The notes below the pieces were generated by a model. That model was not told the DNA's origin and did not search any database. It worked only from the letters and a program-made list of their open reading frames with translations. Shown piece by piece: positions 1 to 6,359 of a stretch of 8,638 bases of DNA (positions are counted from its first letter, which is position 1; every line of letters starts with the position of its first letter). Origin of the DNA: Candidatus Desantisbacteria bacterium CG2_30_40_21 (lineage in GTDB: Bacteria; UBA9089; CG2-30-40-21); NCBI GenBank assembly GCA_001873945.1, contig MNYI01000107.1:1-8638 (forward strand). Reading direction: 5' to 3'. The position numbers and the translations under genes are program-made.

Positions 1-46
1 TAATTTTCGCGATTTTTTGCGTATTTCGTAGTTTTTTCCGTCCAAT

Positions 47-210
47 ATATACTCAAGTGGGGCATAAATTGCGATTTTTCTCAAGTGAGAATTAATCAAG
101 GAGAGCAAGGCGTGAAGGTGAGCAATAGTGTACTATTGCGAACCTGAACAACACAGCTATCGTTGATTAAGACCAGCGAAAAACGCAATTTATGCCCCAC
201 TTGAGTATAT
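47..210. repeat. MITE-like nested palindrome with 27-bp perfect terminal inverted repeats
   Basis: Bases 47-73 and 184-210 are perfect reverse complements (27 bp), beginning ATATACTCAAGTGGGG. Inside lie a second matching pair (92-99 with 163-170, TTAATCAA/TTGATTAA) and a central hairpin at 116-145, so the whole 164 bp can fold into one long interrupted stem. It contains no ORF. Size, perfect ends and absence of coding capacity fit a miniature inverted-repeat element, mobilised in trans if at all. The ends carry TATA, so a TA target duplication is possible but cannot be proven because TA also lies within the repeat. A structured RNA is the alternative reading. The structure is certain; the mobile nature is inferred. 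Confidence 0.7.
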
Positions 211-263
211 CTCCATTAACAAGATAAAAGGTCAATTTTATCCAACTTGCAAAAGGTGCTGTA

Positions 264-533
264 ATGACAGAATATCTCAAAGAGCGAATCAAATACCTGA
301 CAGAGCTACTTAAAGTCTTTTGGACAGGCTTTCTGCTTACAGTTGGAGGAATAAGTAGTCTACTTTTACAAATAGACTCGCCTATAAAGGTAATACTTAT
401 ACTAAGTGGACTTATTCCAGTGATAAGTTTTATAACAATATTAATAGTGTTGGGTTATAAAATAGATCAGCTAATAAATCAGCTAAAAAACAAGGAGGAT
501 ATATCATGCTCACCTATGAAACAATCAGCATAA
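264..533 (+). CDS. Small two-helix membrane protein, function unknown
   Basis: The 89-aa product has a charged N-terminus (about residues 1-14), a hydrophobic segment at about 17-36, a short polar gap containing QIDSP, a second hydrophobic segment at about 41-66, and a charged C-terminal tail. It is therefore predicted to be a two-pass inner-membrane protein with both ends on the same side. An AAAGGTG ribosome-binding site sits a few bases before the ATG. Its last 28 bases overlap the next small membrane-protein gene (506-625), which has its own strong Shine-Dalgarno inside this gene, so the two are probably co-expressed. I do not recognise a named family; similar tiny two-helix proteins are scattered through bacteria without assigned roles. 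Confidence 0.65.
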   Translation: MTEYLKERIKYLTELLKVFWTGFLLTVGGISSLLLQIDSPIKVILILSGLIPVISFITILIVLGYKIDQLINQLKNKEDISCSPMKQSA

Positions 534-625
534 TTGTCATAGTAATACTCACAATAATTACAGTATATGGATCAATTAAAATAGCTGTACATGCCATAAA
601 AGAACCAAGATATAAGAAGATATAG
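506..625 (+). CDS. Very small single-helix membrane protein (39 aa), function unknown
   Basis: ATG at 506 is preceded by an excellent AGGAGG at 493-498 with 7-base spacing, the strongest reason to call this ORF. The product has a short polar start (MLTYET), one hydrophobic helix at about residues 7-25 rich in Ile and Val, and a basic tail ending RYKKI. It overlaps the end of the 89-aa gene by 28 bases in another frame, a typical translational-coupling arrangement. The pair may form a small membrane complex, or this protein may regulate the other; toxin-antitoxin or holin-like roles cannot be excluded, but no motif supports them. Confidence 0.6.
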   Translation: MLTYETISIIVIVILTIITVYGSIKIAVHAIKEPRYKKI

Positions 626-690
626 CTATTCGAGGGATAATGAAAAAAAAATGGAAAAATCCCATAACGCTAAGAAAAAGGATAATTTGA

Positions 691-1227
691 TTGAACAAAA
701 CTAAATGGATACTATTCATGGCTATAATTGCCATGTGTTACGGAATAATCGTTTCAGCAGAATCTCTTGATGCAGACTCCGAATTCCGAAATATTCAGGC
801 AGACTGGCAGCCATGGGATATCAGGGGTCAGGGGTCAGGGGTCAGTAAAGAGTCCCTGAAATACCCATCTCCCTTTGCAATATTAAAATCCATACCATCA
901 GGTGCTATCATTATTTACCAACGAGTTATTTCCCCTCAGCAGGGTGGTGTTTGTAACTTTGAGCCTTCTTGCTCCCAGTTCACTCTCCTTTCCATTAAAA
1001 AATATGGAATTATTGAAGGTATACTAATGACCTCTGATCGATTACAACGATGCCATTATTGTGTAGCTGGTGAATATCATTTTAGACCGGGAGGTAGATT
1101 TTATGACCCGGTAGAAAATCATTGCTTGAGTGAAAGCCGCTTTCTTACAGGAAAACGAGGATTGAAATACTGTTTGGAGTATGGATATGTGGAAAAAAAT
1201 ATCGTTATTATGCCTCATTCTCTTTGA
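691..1227 (+). CDS. YidD-domain protein with N-terminal export signal (atypical YidD)
   Basis: The product is 178 aa. Residues about 66-142 match the YidD family (membrane protein insertion efficiency factor): a YQRVISP segment, then CNFEPSCSQF (C88, C94), the KYGIIEG turn, a RLQRCHYC motif (C121, C124) and a GGRFYDPV ending. Family YidD is about 70-90 aa, cytoplasmic and membrane-associated, usually encoded between rnpA and yidC. Here a hydrophobic signal-like segment (residues 4-23, possible cleavage after VSA) and a polar linker precede the domain, and an extra tail of about 35 residues with two further Cys follows, so export is predicted. The TTG start is chosen because AAGGAT at 678-683 is well spaced and an in-frame TGA lies immediately upstream. 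The linker contains a three-copy heptamer repeat. The gene overlaps the following TPR gene, suggesting one operon. The domain call is strong; the exported role is inferred. Confidence 0.85.
   Translation: MNKTKWILFMAIIAMCYGIIVSAESLDADSEFRNIQADWQPWDIRGQGSGVSKESLKYPSPFAILKSIPSGAIIIYQRVISPQQGGVCNFEPSCSQFTLLSIKKYGIIEGILMTSDRLQRCHYCVAGEYHFRPGGRFYDPVENHCLSESRFLTGKRGLKYCLEYGYVEKNIVIMPHSL
821..841 (+). repeat. Three tandem copies of the heptamer TCAGGGG inside the YidD-like gene
   Basis: TCAGGGG occurs three times back to back, followed by a partial TCA. Three 7-base units make 21 bases, so the reading frame is kept; it encodes the flexible stretch IRGQGSGVS between signal segment and domain. Confidence 0.85.
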
Positions 1228-2134
1228 GATATGCCTTGTGTCGGGTATATGCCTACAGAATGCAGAATGTGAAATGCAGAATGCGGAATTCTCAAATGAA
1301 ACCGTTCTCTCTTTTGCTGATTATCTCTTTGGTCAAGAAGATTATTACCGTGCTGCAAGCGAATACCAGAGGTTTATCTTTATAGCTGCATCTCCGCGTG
1401 AAACTCTCCCTCCTCGTGAGGGTGCTACCCTCAATCAAGATGAAGAGACTATCCAAAGGGCAATGTTCAAGATTGGCTTATGCTACCAGAAAAGCAGACA
1501 ATGGAATACTGCATTGACATATTTCGAGGAACTCAAGCAAAAACTGCATGGCAGAACTGATGCCATCGTATTTGAAATAGGAAGGACAAATTACCTGAAA
1601 GGGGATTACCCTCAGGCGATAAAGATATTTCAACGCCTGACAGTTTCGCGTAAACTCGGAGATGAAAGCCAGTATATGCTTGGCTGGTGTTATCTTAAGC
1701 AAATGGATTGGGGAAAGGCAGAGATTGCCTTTGATCAGATTAAGTCCGAAACATCGGTGTATACCTTTTCTCAGGAGTTGGCTGAATTTGCCAAAAATGG
1801 GGCTAAACTCCCGCACAAATCACCACTTACGGCAGGTATAATGTCTCTGCTGTTTCCCGGTGCCGGACAGGCATACCTGCATAGATTTGGGGATGGCACA
1901 TTTTCAATGTTACTTACTCTGGGGACAACATGGCTCGGATATCATTATTATCATGAAGGATATAAGAATACTGGTAGTATCCTGACTGGATTGGGTATTA
2001 CCTTTTACGGTGGAAATATCTATGGTGCTGCAGCCAGTGCTAAATTAATCAATGCTTCATCTCGTGCCAATTATCTGGAACAGATTGACAGATTGGACAA
2101 GGAAAGGGGAGTAACCATTGAATACTGGAAGTAG
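1187..2134 (+). CDS. Exported TPR protein with C-terminal PGxGQ membrane domain (first of a tandem pair)
   Basis: The product is 315 aa, with a signal-like hydrophobic N-terminus (about residues 3-21) ending near a Cys. Helical TPR-like repeats follow (about 40-190): FADYLFGQEDYYRAASEYQRF, then FKIGLCYQKSRQWNTALTYFEEL, then IGRTNYLKGDYPQAIKIF and LGWCYLKQMDWGKAEIAF. The C-terminus (about 213-290) has FPGAGQAYLHRFGDG and two hydrophobic, glycine-rich segments, resembling the small PGxGQ membrane domains of the DUF5683/TM2 type. TPRs bind partner proteins, so this may be a membrane-tethered scaffold in the envelope. ATG 1187 is preferred because GGAG at 1176-1179 is 7 bases away; ATG 1181 is also in frame. 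It overlaps the YidD-like gene by about 40 bases. Relative to its paralogue at 2118-2981 it carries about 17 extra residues near position 70-86. Confidence 0.8.
   Translation: MWKKISLLCLILFEICLVSGICLQNAECEMQNAEFSNETVLSFADYLFGQEDYYRAASEYQRFIFIAASPRETLPPREGATLNQDEETIQRAMFKIGLCYQKSRQWNTALTYFEELKQKLHGRTDAIVFEIGRTNYLKGDYPQAIKIFQRLTVSRKLGDESQYMLGWCYLKQMDWGKAEIAFDQIKSETSVYTFSQELAEFAKNGAKLPHKSPLTAGIMSLLFPGAGQAYLHRFGDGTFSMLLTLGTTWLGYHYYHEGYKNTGSILTGLGITFYGGNIYGAAASAKLINASSRANYLEQIDRLDKERGVTIEYWK
1258..1291 (+). repeat. Degenerate GCAGAATG/GAAATG repeat within the TPR gene, just after the signal sequence
   Basis: GCAGAATG appears as an imperfect repeat, encoding LQNAECEMQNAEF. Peptides of this type come from short dispersed DNA repeats rather than from conserved protein sequence. 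It lies immediately downstream of the signal-like segment. Confidence 0.55.
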
Positions 2135-2981
2135 GGGCAGACCTATGTGTCTGCCCGTTATGTGTCTGCCCGCATGGAGCATAGTCATTTTATTGCTGAT
2201 TTTCCTAAATTCTAAAGCGTATGGTTCATCAGAGCCACAACTTGAATTTGCCGATTATCTCTTTGAAAACCAGAATTTTTATCAAGCCATCACCGAATAC
2301 AAGCGATTTATCTTTCATCATCCTGAAAGTCAGCCGCTTAATCTTGCCTATTATAAGATTGGGCTATGCTACAAACACGGTAAAAAATATAATCTGGCTC
2401 GGGATTCATTTGAAATGGTGTTGGATAACCAACCAGATGATAGCCTGAAAAAGATGACTGGATTAGCATTGGCTCAAACCTATGTTGATGAAGAAAATCT
2501 TGAGGCAGCAAGGTTTGAATTAGATGAGCTTCCCCCTGACTCAGAGATCCATTATTGGAAAGGGATAACCTATCTCCATGAATATAAATGGAAATTGGCA
2601 CAAATAGAATTCAATCAAGTAACAGAGGGAGAGTGGTTGGATACAACCAGAGAATTGTCGACTTGTATTGAGCAAGCCCTTCATTTATCATATCTCTCGG
2701 AAAAGCACGCCCTTCGGCTATCTACCTTTATCCCTGGCACAGGACAGATATATGCCGGAAAGATACTGGATGGAATTATCTCCTTTGCCTTTAATGCCTC
2801 CATGGTTTATTTCATTAGCGAAAGGGTTAAGGCAGATGATTTCATAGGTTCTGGATTAATATTCAGTATAGGGTTGATGAGATTTTATCAGGGGAATAAG
2901 GTAAATGCCTATCAAGCAGCACAGAAATATAATGAACAACTGAACTCTCAAACACTGGAAAAGATGAGGAAAAGAGATTAA
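2118..2981 (+). CDS. Exported TPR protein with C-terminal PGxGQ membrane domain (second of a tandem pair)
   Basis: The product is 287 aa and paralogous to the preceding gene: LEFADYLFENQNFYQAITEY mirrors LSFADYLFGQEDYYRAASEY, KIGLCY is shared, and FIPGTGQIYAGKILDG mirrors FPGAGQAYLHRFGDG. A hydrophobic signal segment (about residues 20-35, possible cleavage after AYG) precedes TPR-like helices (about 42-190) and a C-terminal membrane-associated domain (about 203-270) with two hydrophobic stretches. The TTG start is chosen because GGGGAG at 2106-2111 has 6-base spacing and it supplies arginines to the signal n-region; ATG 2145, with AGGGG at 2133-2137, is a credible alternative that would give 278 aa. 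It overlaps the previous gene by 17 bases, so co-translation is likely. It probably forms a membrane-tethered scaffold with its paralogue and the YidD-like protein. Confidence 0.8.
   Translation: MNTGSRGRPMCLPVMCLPAWSIVILLLIFLNSKAYGSSEPQLEFADYLFENQNFYQAITEYKRFIFHHPESQPLNLAYYKIGLCYKHGKKYNLARDSFEMVLDNQPDDSLKKMTGLALAQTYVDEENLEAARFELDELPPDSEIHYWKGITYLHEYKWKLAQIEFNQVTEGEWLDTTRELSTCIEQALHLSYLSEKHALRLSTFIPGTGQIYAGKILDGIISFAFNASMVYFISERVKADDFIGSGLIFSIGLMRFYQGNKVNAYQAAQKYNEQLNSQTLEKMRKRD
2135..2172 (+). repeat. GGGCAGAC...GTCTGCCC palindrome plus a 15-bp-period direct repeat in a signal-peptide region
   Basis: GGGCAGAC (2135-2142) pairs with GTCTGCCC (2149-2156). TATGTGTCTGCCCG at 2144-2157 recurs at 2159-2172 with a 15-base period. 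The unit encodes MCLPVMCLP and overlaps the alternative ATG start and its AGGGG, so in mRNA the hairpin could mask that site. Confidence 0.75.
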
Positions 2982-3030
2982 CTTTTCGTGTCTTAGTGGT
3001 AAATTCCTTTACCTGAGTAGTTATGTGCTA

Positions 3031-3064
3031 CACTCCCTATTCCCACTGGCGGGAATAGGGAGTG
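3031..3064. terminator. 14-bp perfect hairpin between convergent genes; possible bidirectional terminator or palindromic repeat
   Basis: CACTCCCTATTCCC (3031-3044) pairs perfectly with 3051-3064 around the loop ACTGGC. It lies 50 bases after the second TPR stop and between convergent operons, the expected place for a terminator. There is no U-tract on either side, so it may stop transcription poorly and instead be a dispersed palindrome or an mRNA 3' end stabiliser. Confidence 0.5.
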
Positions 3065-3075
3065 GAAAAATCCGG

Positions 3076-3102
3076 CAAAAATTCAGGGTGCGGCTTGCCC
3101 TG
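3076..3102 (-). terminator. Possible weak intrinsic terminator downstream of mqnA
   Basis: Read on the minus strand, CAGGG and CCCTG (within 3084-3102) form a 5-bp stem that is followed directly by AATTTTTG. Position 30 bases past the mqnA stop and the short T-run fit an intrinsic terminator, but the stem is short. Confidence 0.35.
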
Positions 3103-3132
3103 CTTATCCGTCATTTTAAGGTTGATAAGACA

Positions 3133-3933
3133 CTATGCAAATACCAATTCCTCACACCTTTCACATAACCCCATCTTAAAGGCATGTTCATAATATGCTA
3201 ATAGCCCTTCCCTTGCCCTTGCATTAAATTCATACCTCAGAAGACTGAAATAATCCCGAAGGTCTACCTCTGGGAACCCTGGCAATACCTCATTGATAAT
3301 CTTATCAATATTAGCCAGCCCATAATCTAATGATTTTCTTAAAGAATTAGCAATATCACTGATTTTTTCAGGATATTGATTGGCATAATCCTTTCTGACT
3401 GCCCAAACAGCAAAAACAACTGGAAAGCCTGTTTGTTTTTGCCATAATTCTGCCAGATCATACAAAAATAAATTCTCTGTCTTACTTATTCGCAAGGCAT
3501 CATCACCAATCAAAAGGGCAGCATCTGAATCAGAAAGCATGGAAGCAATAAATGGTTCTTTCACCTTATAGGTAACATTCAGATGGGACAAAAGTATCTT
3601 GAGTAATACTTGGGATGTAGCACTGGTTGTTGGCAGGGCAATAGACTTGCCCTCAAGCATTTCCATGGGAAATTTGCTTACCAGAATAACGCTTTTGACC
3701 GGACCCTCAGAGTTCAAGCAAATGTCCGATAAAAGCAGATATTTACCCTTGTGCCGAGCATATTCAATGGAGGAAATAGGGCTTATATCCAGATCTCCGG
3801 CAGTAAGCCAGGCATTTAATTGGTTTGGAAATCCGGGGATTATCTGTGCATCAATACTGACTGTTCCATCCAATATCCCATAATATACAGGAAGACAATT
3901 GATAAAATTTAGATAACCAAGCCGTGCTATCAT
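3133..3933 (-). CDS. mqnA: Chorismate dehydratase MqnA (futalosine menaquinone pathway)
   Basis: The 266-aa product matches MqnA across its length and is of usual size. MqnA removes water from chorismate to give 3-[(1-carboxyvinyl)oxy]benzoate, the first step of the futalosine route to menaquinone, in the cytoplasm. It has the periplasmic-binding-protein-like fold. Visible family signatures are GYLNFINCLPVYYG near the N-terminus, LDISPISSIEYA (about 49-59), SEGPVKSVILVSK (about 75-87), the TTSATSQ loop (about 102-108), ALLIGDDALR (about 139-148) and DLAELWQKQTGFPVVFAVW (about 159-177). AAGGAAGG just upstream of the ATG is a good ribosome-binding site. It is the last gene of the leftward operon, only 10 bases after the CDF gene. 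No other mqn genes are in the window, so the rest of the pathway must lie elsewhere. Confidence 0.93.
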   Translation of the reverse strand: MIARLGYLNFINCLPVYYGILDGTVSIDAQIIPGFPNQLNAWLTAGDLDISPISSIEYARHKGKYLLLSDICLNSEGPVKSVILVSKFPMEMLEGKSIALPTTSATSQVLLKILLSHLNVTYKVKEPFIASMLSDSDAALLIGDDALRISKTENLFLYDLAELWQKQTGFPVVFAVWAVRKDYANQYPEKISDIANSLRKSLDYGLANIDKIINEVLPGFPEVDLRDYFSLLRYEFNARAREGLLAYYEHAFKMGLCERCEELVFA

Positions 3934-3943
3934 TGTACCTTCC

Positions 3944-4906
3944 TTAAAGATGCTTTTTATCCCGCTTTTCCGGGGTCAGCAAGCAGCCTTTTATACAGAT
4001 ATCGCTACAATACTCATGTCTGCACGGTTCAATGTGTATATTGACATTTGCGATGGGTATTTGTTCTTGAATTTTTTCAGTAATTATAGTGGTCAAGTGG
4101 TGGGATTCTTCAACCGTCATATCCCTTTTTACTTTCAAGTGAAATTCTATAAAACGATTCTTCCCTGCTTTTCGCGTGCGGAGTCGGTGAAAACCATGGA
4201 TCTGGGGGCAATATGCCATGATATTGGTACAAATATGTTCTATTTCATCAGCTGTCAGACTGCTATCCAGCAAATCATGAATTGATTGATGGGTCAAATC
4301 ATAAGCAGCCTTAATAATCAATACAGCTACTATAATTGCAGCTATCGGATCAATCCAATGAAAATGCATGCCTTTCCAAAGAATCTCACTTAACCAGATA
4401 AGTCCTAACCCAGTCATCACCCCGGCTGAAGTCCAGACATCCATCTGCAAATGGCAGGCATCTGCCTGAATCGCCATAGATTCAGTTTTGCGGCCAATCT
4501 TAAAGAGCCGTTTTGAAACAATGATATTTATCACAGATGAAAACAGCATCACTGCCATACCCCAGCCCAATGCTTCCAATGGTTCAGGTTTAATTAGTTT
4601 TTTAACAGCTTCATAGATAATCCATCCTGCTGCCATGAAGATAAGCATGGCTTCTACAAGCCCGGAAATATTTTCAATCTTATCGTGTCCAAACGGATGT
4701 TTTTCATCCGCAGGTTTCCCTGAATTTCTTACTGCAAAAAATGCAATCAGAGCAGCCAGCAAATCGATTCCTGAATGAACAGCTTCAGAAAGGATAGAGA
4801 TGGAACCGGTTAACCAACCAATCAATAATTTCAATATTACCAGAATGCTGTTAGAAGCCACAGAAAAAATAATGACTGCAGTCTTTTGTTTTTGCTCAGA
4901 CATCAC
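3944..4906 (-). CDS. Cation diffusion facilitator (CDF) family metal transporter
   Basis: The 320-aa product is a typical CDF proton-coupled divalent-metal exporter of the inner membrane (FieF/YiiP-like group). It has about six hydrophobic segments between residues 10 and 205. The paired intramembrane metal sites are visible: SEAVHSGID (H44, D48) in helix 2 and ADACHLQMD (H152, D156) in helix 5. HPFGHDKIE (70-78) is the conserved helix 2-3 loop motif. The cytoplasmic domain (about 210-294) ends in NVNIHIEP. An uncommon tail follows with C295, H297, C300, C304 and C308, possibly an extra metal-binding site. HxxxD sites suggest zinc or similar; the exact metal cannot be read. GTG 4906 is directly followed by ATG 4903; either start works with the upstream GGAGGG. 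It lies 31 bases after the HD gene in the same operon. Confidence 0.92.
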   Translation of the reverse strand: MMSEQKQKTAVIIFSVASNSILVILKLLIGWLTGSISILSEAVHSGIDLLAALIAFFAVRNSGKPADEKHPFGHDKIENISGLVEAMLIFMAAGWIIYEAVKKLIKPEPLEALGWGMAVMLFSSVINIIVSKRLFKIGRKTESMAIQADACHLQMDVWTSAGVMTGLGLIWLSEILWKGMHFHWIDPIAAIIVAVLIIKAAYDLTHQSIHDLLDSSLTADEIEHICTNIMAYCPQIHGFHRLRTRKAGKNRFIEFHLKVKRDMTVEESHHLTTIITEKIQEQIPIANVNIHIEPCRHEYCSDICIKGCLLTPEKRDKKHL

Positions 4907-4937
4907 TTTTAGCCCTCCATGAGGATATGCCTTTCAC

Positions 4938-5612
4938 TTACAACAATCTAATATCATTGACTAAAATTTCAAACTTACAATTCAAAAACACAGCTGCCTT
5001 ACGGCAAATCATCATTCTGGATAAGAATATTTCAAAATACTCCATTATCTGAGAGACCTGAGTATCAATAGTCAGATTCAGGAAGATTATCTTTGAGTCA
5101 GCATCAGCATCAACCGAGGAATAGGTAGCCGCATAGTTGACCCGATCATGAATATCAAAGGTAATCATATTGGAATTTCTGACCCTGCTTCTATGAATAT
5201 CAGCCTTATCTGCCAGAATAATGGCTGCTGCAATATTACTTACAGGTTCCCCACCCTCTTCCTCATCGTGGTTACCTATTGCCCGAATAATTGAGGCTAT
5301 CTCATTTTCAGGAAATTTCAAATCTTTAAGAATTTCCACAGCAAGCAAGGCACCTGAAATACTATGCCCCTTTCGATTAACCACATTTCCAATATCATGC
5401 AAATATCCAGCTATCTCTGCTAACTCAACAAGCCTTGAATCATACCCCAATTTGGATATAATCTTGCTGGCATTTTGAGAAACAATAGTAGCATGCCGTA
5501 TCCCATGCTCTGTATAACCAAGAACATCAAGGCTTTTGTCTGATCCTTTTATGTACGCATTTGTTAAGGGATGTTTTTTAATATCTTCAATCGTACTTTG
5601 TAGTTTTTGCAT
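4938..5612 (-). CDS. HD-domain metal-dependent phosphohydrolase
   Basis: The 224-aa product carries an HD domain: H40 (TEHGIRHATIV), the HDIGN doublet H72-D73, H83 (KGHSISGA), H115-D116 (IGNHDEEEG) and D135 (LADKADIH). The extra histidines beyond the minimal H...HD...D set suggest a two-metal site, as in HD-GYP and HDIG proteins, but there is no GYP motif. Family members hydrolyse phosphoesters, often of nucleotides; the substrate here is unknown. The C-terminal third (about 145-224, with EYFEIFLSRM) looks like a separate small domain. CAGGAGAA precedes the ATG with good spacing. It sits 30 bases after the Uma2 gene and 31 before the CDF gene, so it is co-transcribed. Confidence 0.85.
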   Translation of the reverse strand: MQKLQSTIEDIKKHPLTNAYIKGSDKSLDVLGYTEHGIRHATIVSQNASKIISKLGYDSRLVELAEIAGYLHDIGNVVNRKGHSISGALLAVEILKDLKFPENEIASIIRAIGNHDEEEGGEPVSNIAAAIILADKADIHRSRVRNSNMITFDIHDRVNYAATYSSVDADADSKIIFLNLTIDTQVSQIMEYFEIFLSRMMICRKAAVFLNCKFEILVNDIRLL

Positions 5613-5642
5613 TATTTTTTTTCTCCTGTAATCTATGTTGTA

Positions 5643-6224
5643 TCAGAACGACTTAAATACTGTACTCAAATCTATCTCTAAATCTGTAAAGATATCCACT
5701 TTTATTCTATCATCTTTCTTATATTCTTCAGGCTTTCCATACTTATCATTTTGGAGCTTAAATATTGTTACCTCTTCTGTTGCCGGGTCAAATACCCAGT
5801 ATTGTTTCACCTTATGTCTTTCATATAAATGGTATTTAATTAGAAGATCCTTTTTTGCTGTCCACAGAGACAAGATTTCTATAACTATATCAGGGGCACC
5901 CTTACCTCCTTTGTCATCGAGCTTATCTCTGTCGCAAACAACGACAATATCCGGCTGAACCACAGTATCTATATCTTCATCTGCTTCATCAAATTCAGGC
6001 AATCGAACATCAAAGGGGGCAACATACACCTCGCAAGATTTGTCCAATAAATAATTTGAAAACTGCCTGTATAATTCTCCCACAATCTTCTGATGTCTTC
6101 TTGAAGGAGCAGGACTCATATCATAAGCTACCCCATCTATCAATTCCCACCGCTCATTATCTGACCATGTTAAGTAATCTCCATAAATAAATCTTTCTTC
6201 TTTTTTTCTTACTGCAAAACCCAT
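5643..6224 (-). CDS. Uma2-family (DUF820) PD-(D/E)XK-type nuclease
   Basis: The 193-aa product has the size and motifs of the Uma2 family: RWELIDG (E27), SRRHQKIVGEL (H44), VQPDIVVV (D92), APDIVIEILS (E116), K130 in DLLIKYHLY, then KQYWVFDP. These match the restriction-endonuclease-like core (E, H, D, E, K). The usual SPST after the catalytic Glu is SLWT here, a modest deviation. Members are abundant in bacterial genomes, often in many copies; their biological role is poorly defined. The ATG at 6224 is chosen over an in-frame ATG at 6311 because AGGAGGTG (6231-6238) is placed 6 bases upstream and a promoter covers 6300-6328. It is the first gene of the leftward operon. Confidence 0.87.
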   Translation of the reverse strand: MGFAVRKKEERFIYGDYLTWSDNERWELIDGVAYDMSPAPSRRHQKIVGELYRQFSNYLLDKSCEVYVAPFDVRLPEFDEADEDIDTVVQPDIVVVCDRDKLDDKGGKGAPDIVIEILSLWTAKKDLLIKYHLYERHKVKQYWVFDPATEEVTIFKLQNDKYGKPEEYKKDDRIKVDIFTDLEIDLSTVFKSF

Positions 6225-6299
6225 AAGTAACACCTCCTGAATATTTCGGCTCTTTGTCATTGTTATCAAATAAGAAATAGGCTTATCACTCTCATCTAT

Positions 6300-6328
6300 A
6301 GTGTAATTCATAATAATAGATAAGTCAA
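6300..6328 (-). promoter_or_regulatory. Sigma-70-like promoter for the uma2-HD-CDF-mqnA operon
   Basis: On the minus strand, TTGACT (6328-6323) and TACACT (6305-6300) are separated by 17 bases. This places the transcript start near 6293 and gives a leader of about 70 bases before the Uma2 ATG. The -35 box is near consensus and the -10 box matches four of six positions. Confidence 0.6.
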
Positions 6329-6359
6329 GAAAAAAATTTGTTTTTGTGAAATGGTTATT

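Noticed and set aside
201..229. Possible promoter (TTGAGT with a loose GATAAA -10) reading out of the first palindrome into the small membrane-protein genes
   Set aside because: The -10 is poor, and TTGAGT is simply part of the inverted repeat; not enough to call.
640..690. 16-codon ORF (ATG 640, basic, ending directly before the TTG of the YidD-like gene), in frame with it across a TGA
   Set aside because: Too short to support; recoding of the TGA (selenocysteine or read-through) has no supporting structure, and the downstream TTG has its own ribosome-binding site. A leader peptide is possible but unproven.
3599..4285. Plus-strand ORFs opposite mqnA and the CDF gene
   Set aside because: They are antisense shadows of well-supported minus-strand genes with no ribosome-binding sites or family motifs.
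6225..6311. Longer Uma2 start at 6311, adding 29 residues
   Set aside because: The upstream ATG falls within the predicted promoter and lacks a good ribosome-binding site; ATG 6224 has a perfect AGGAGGTG.
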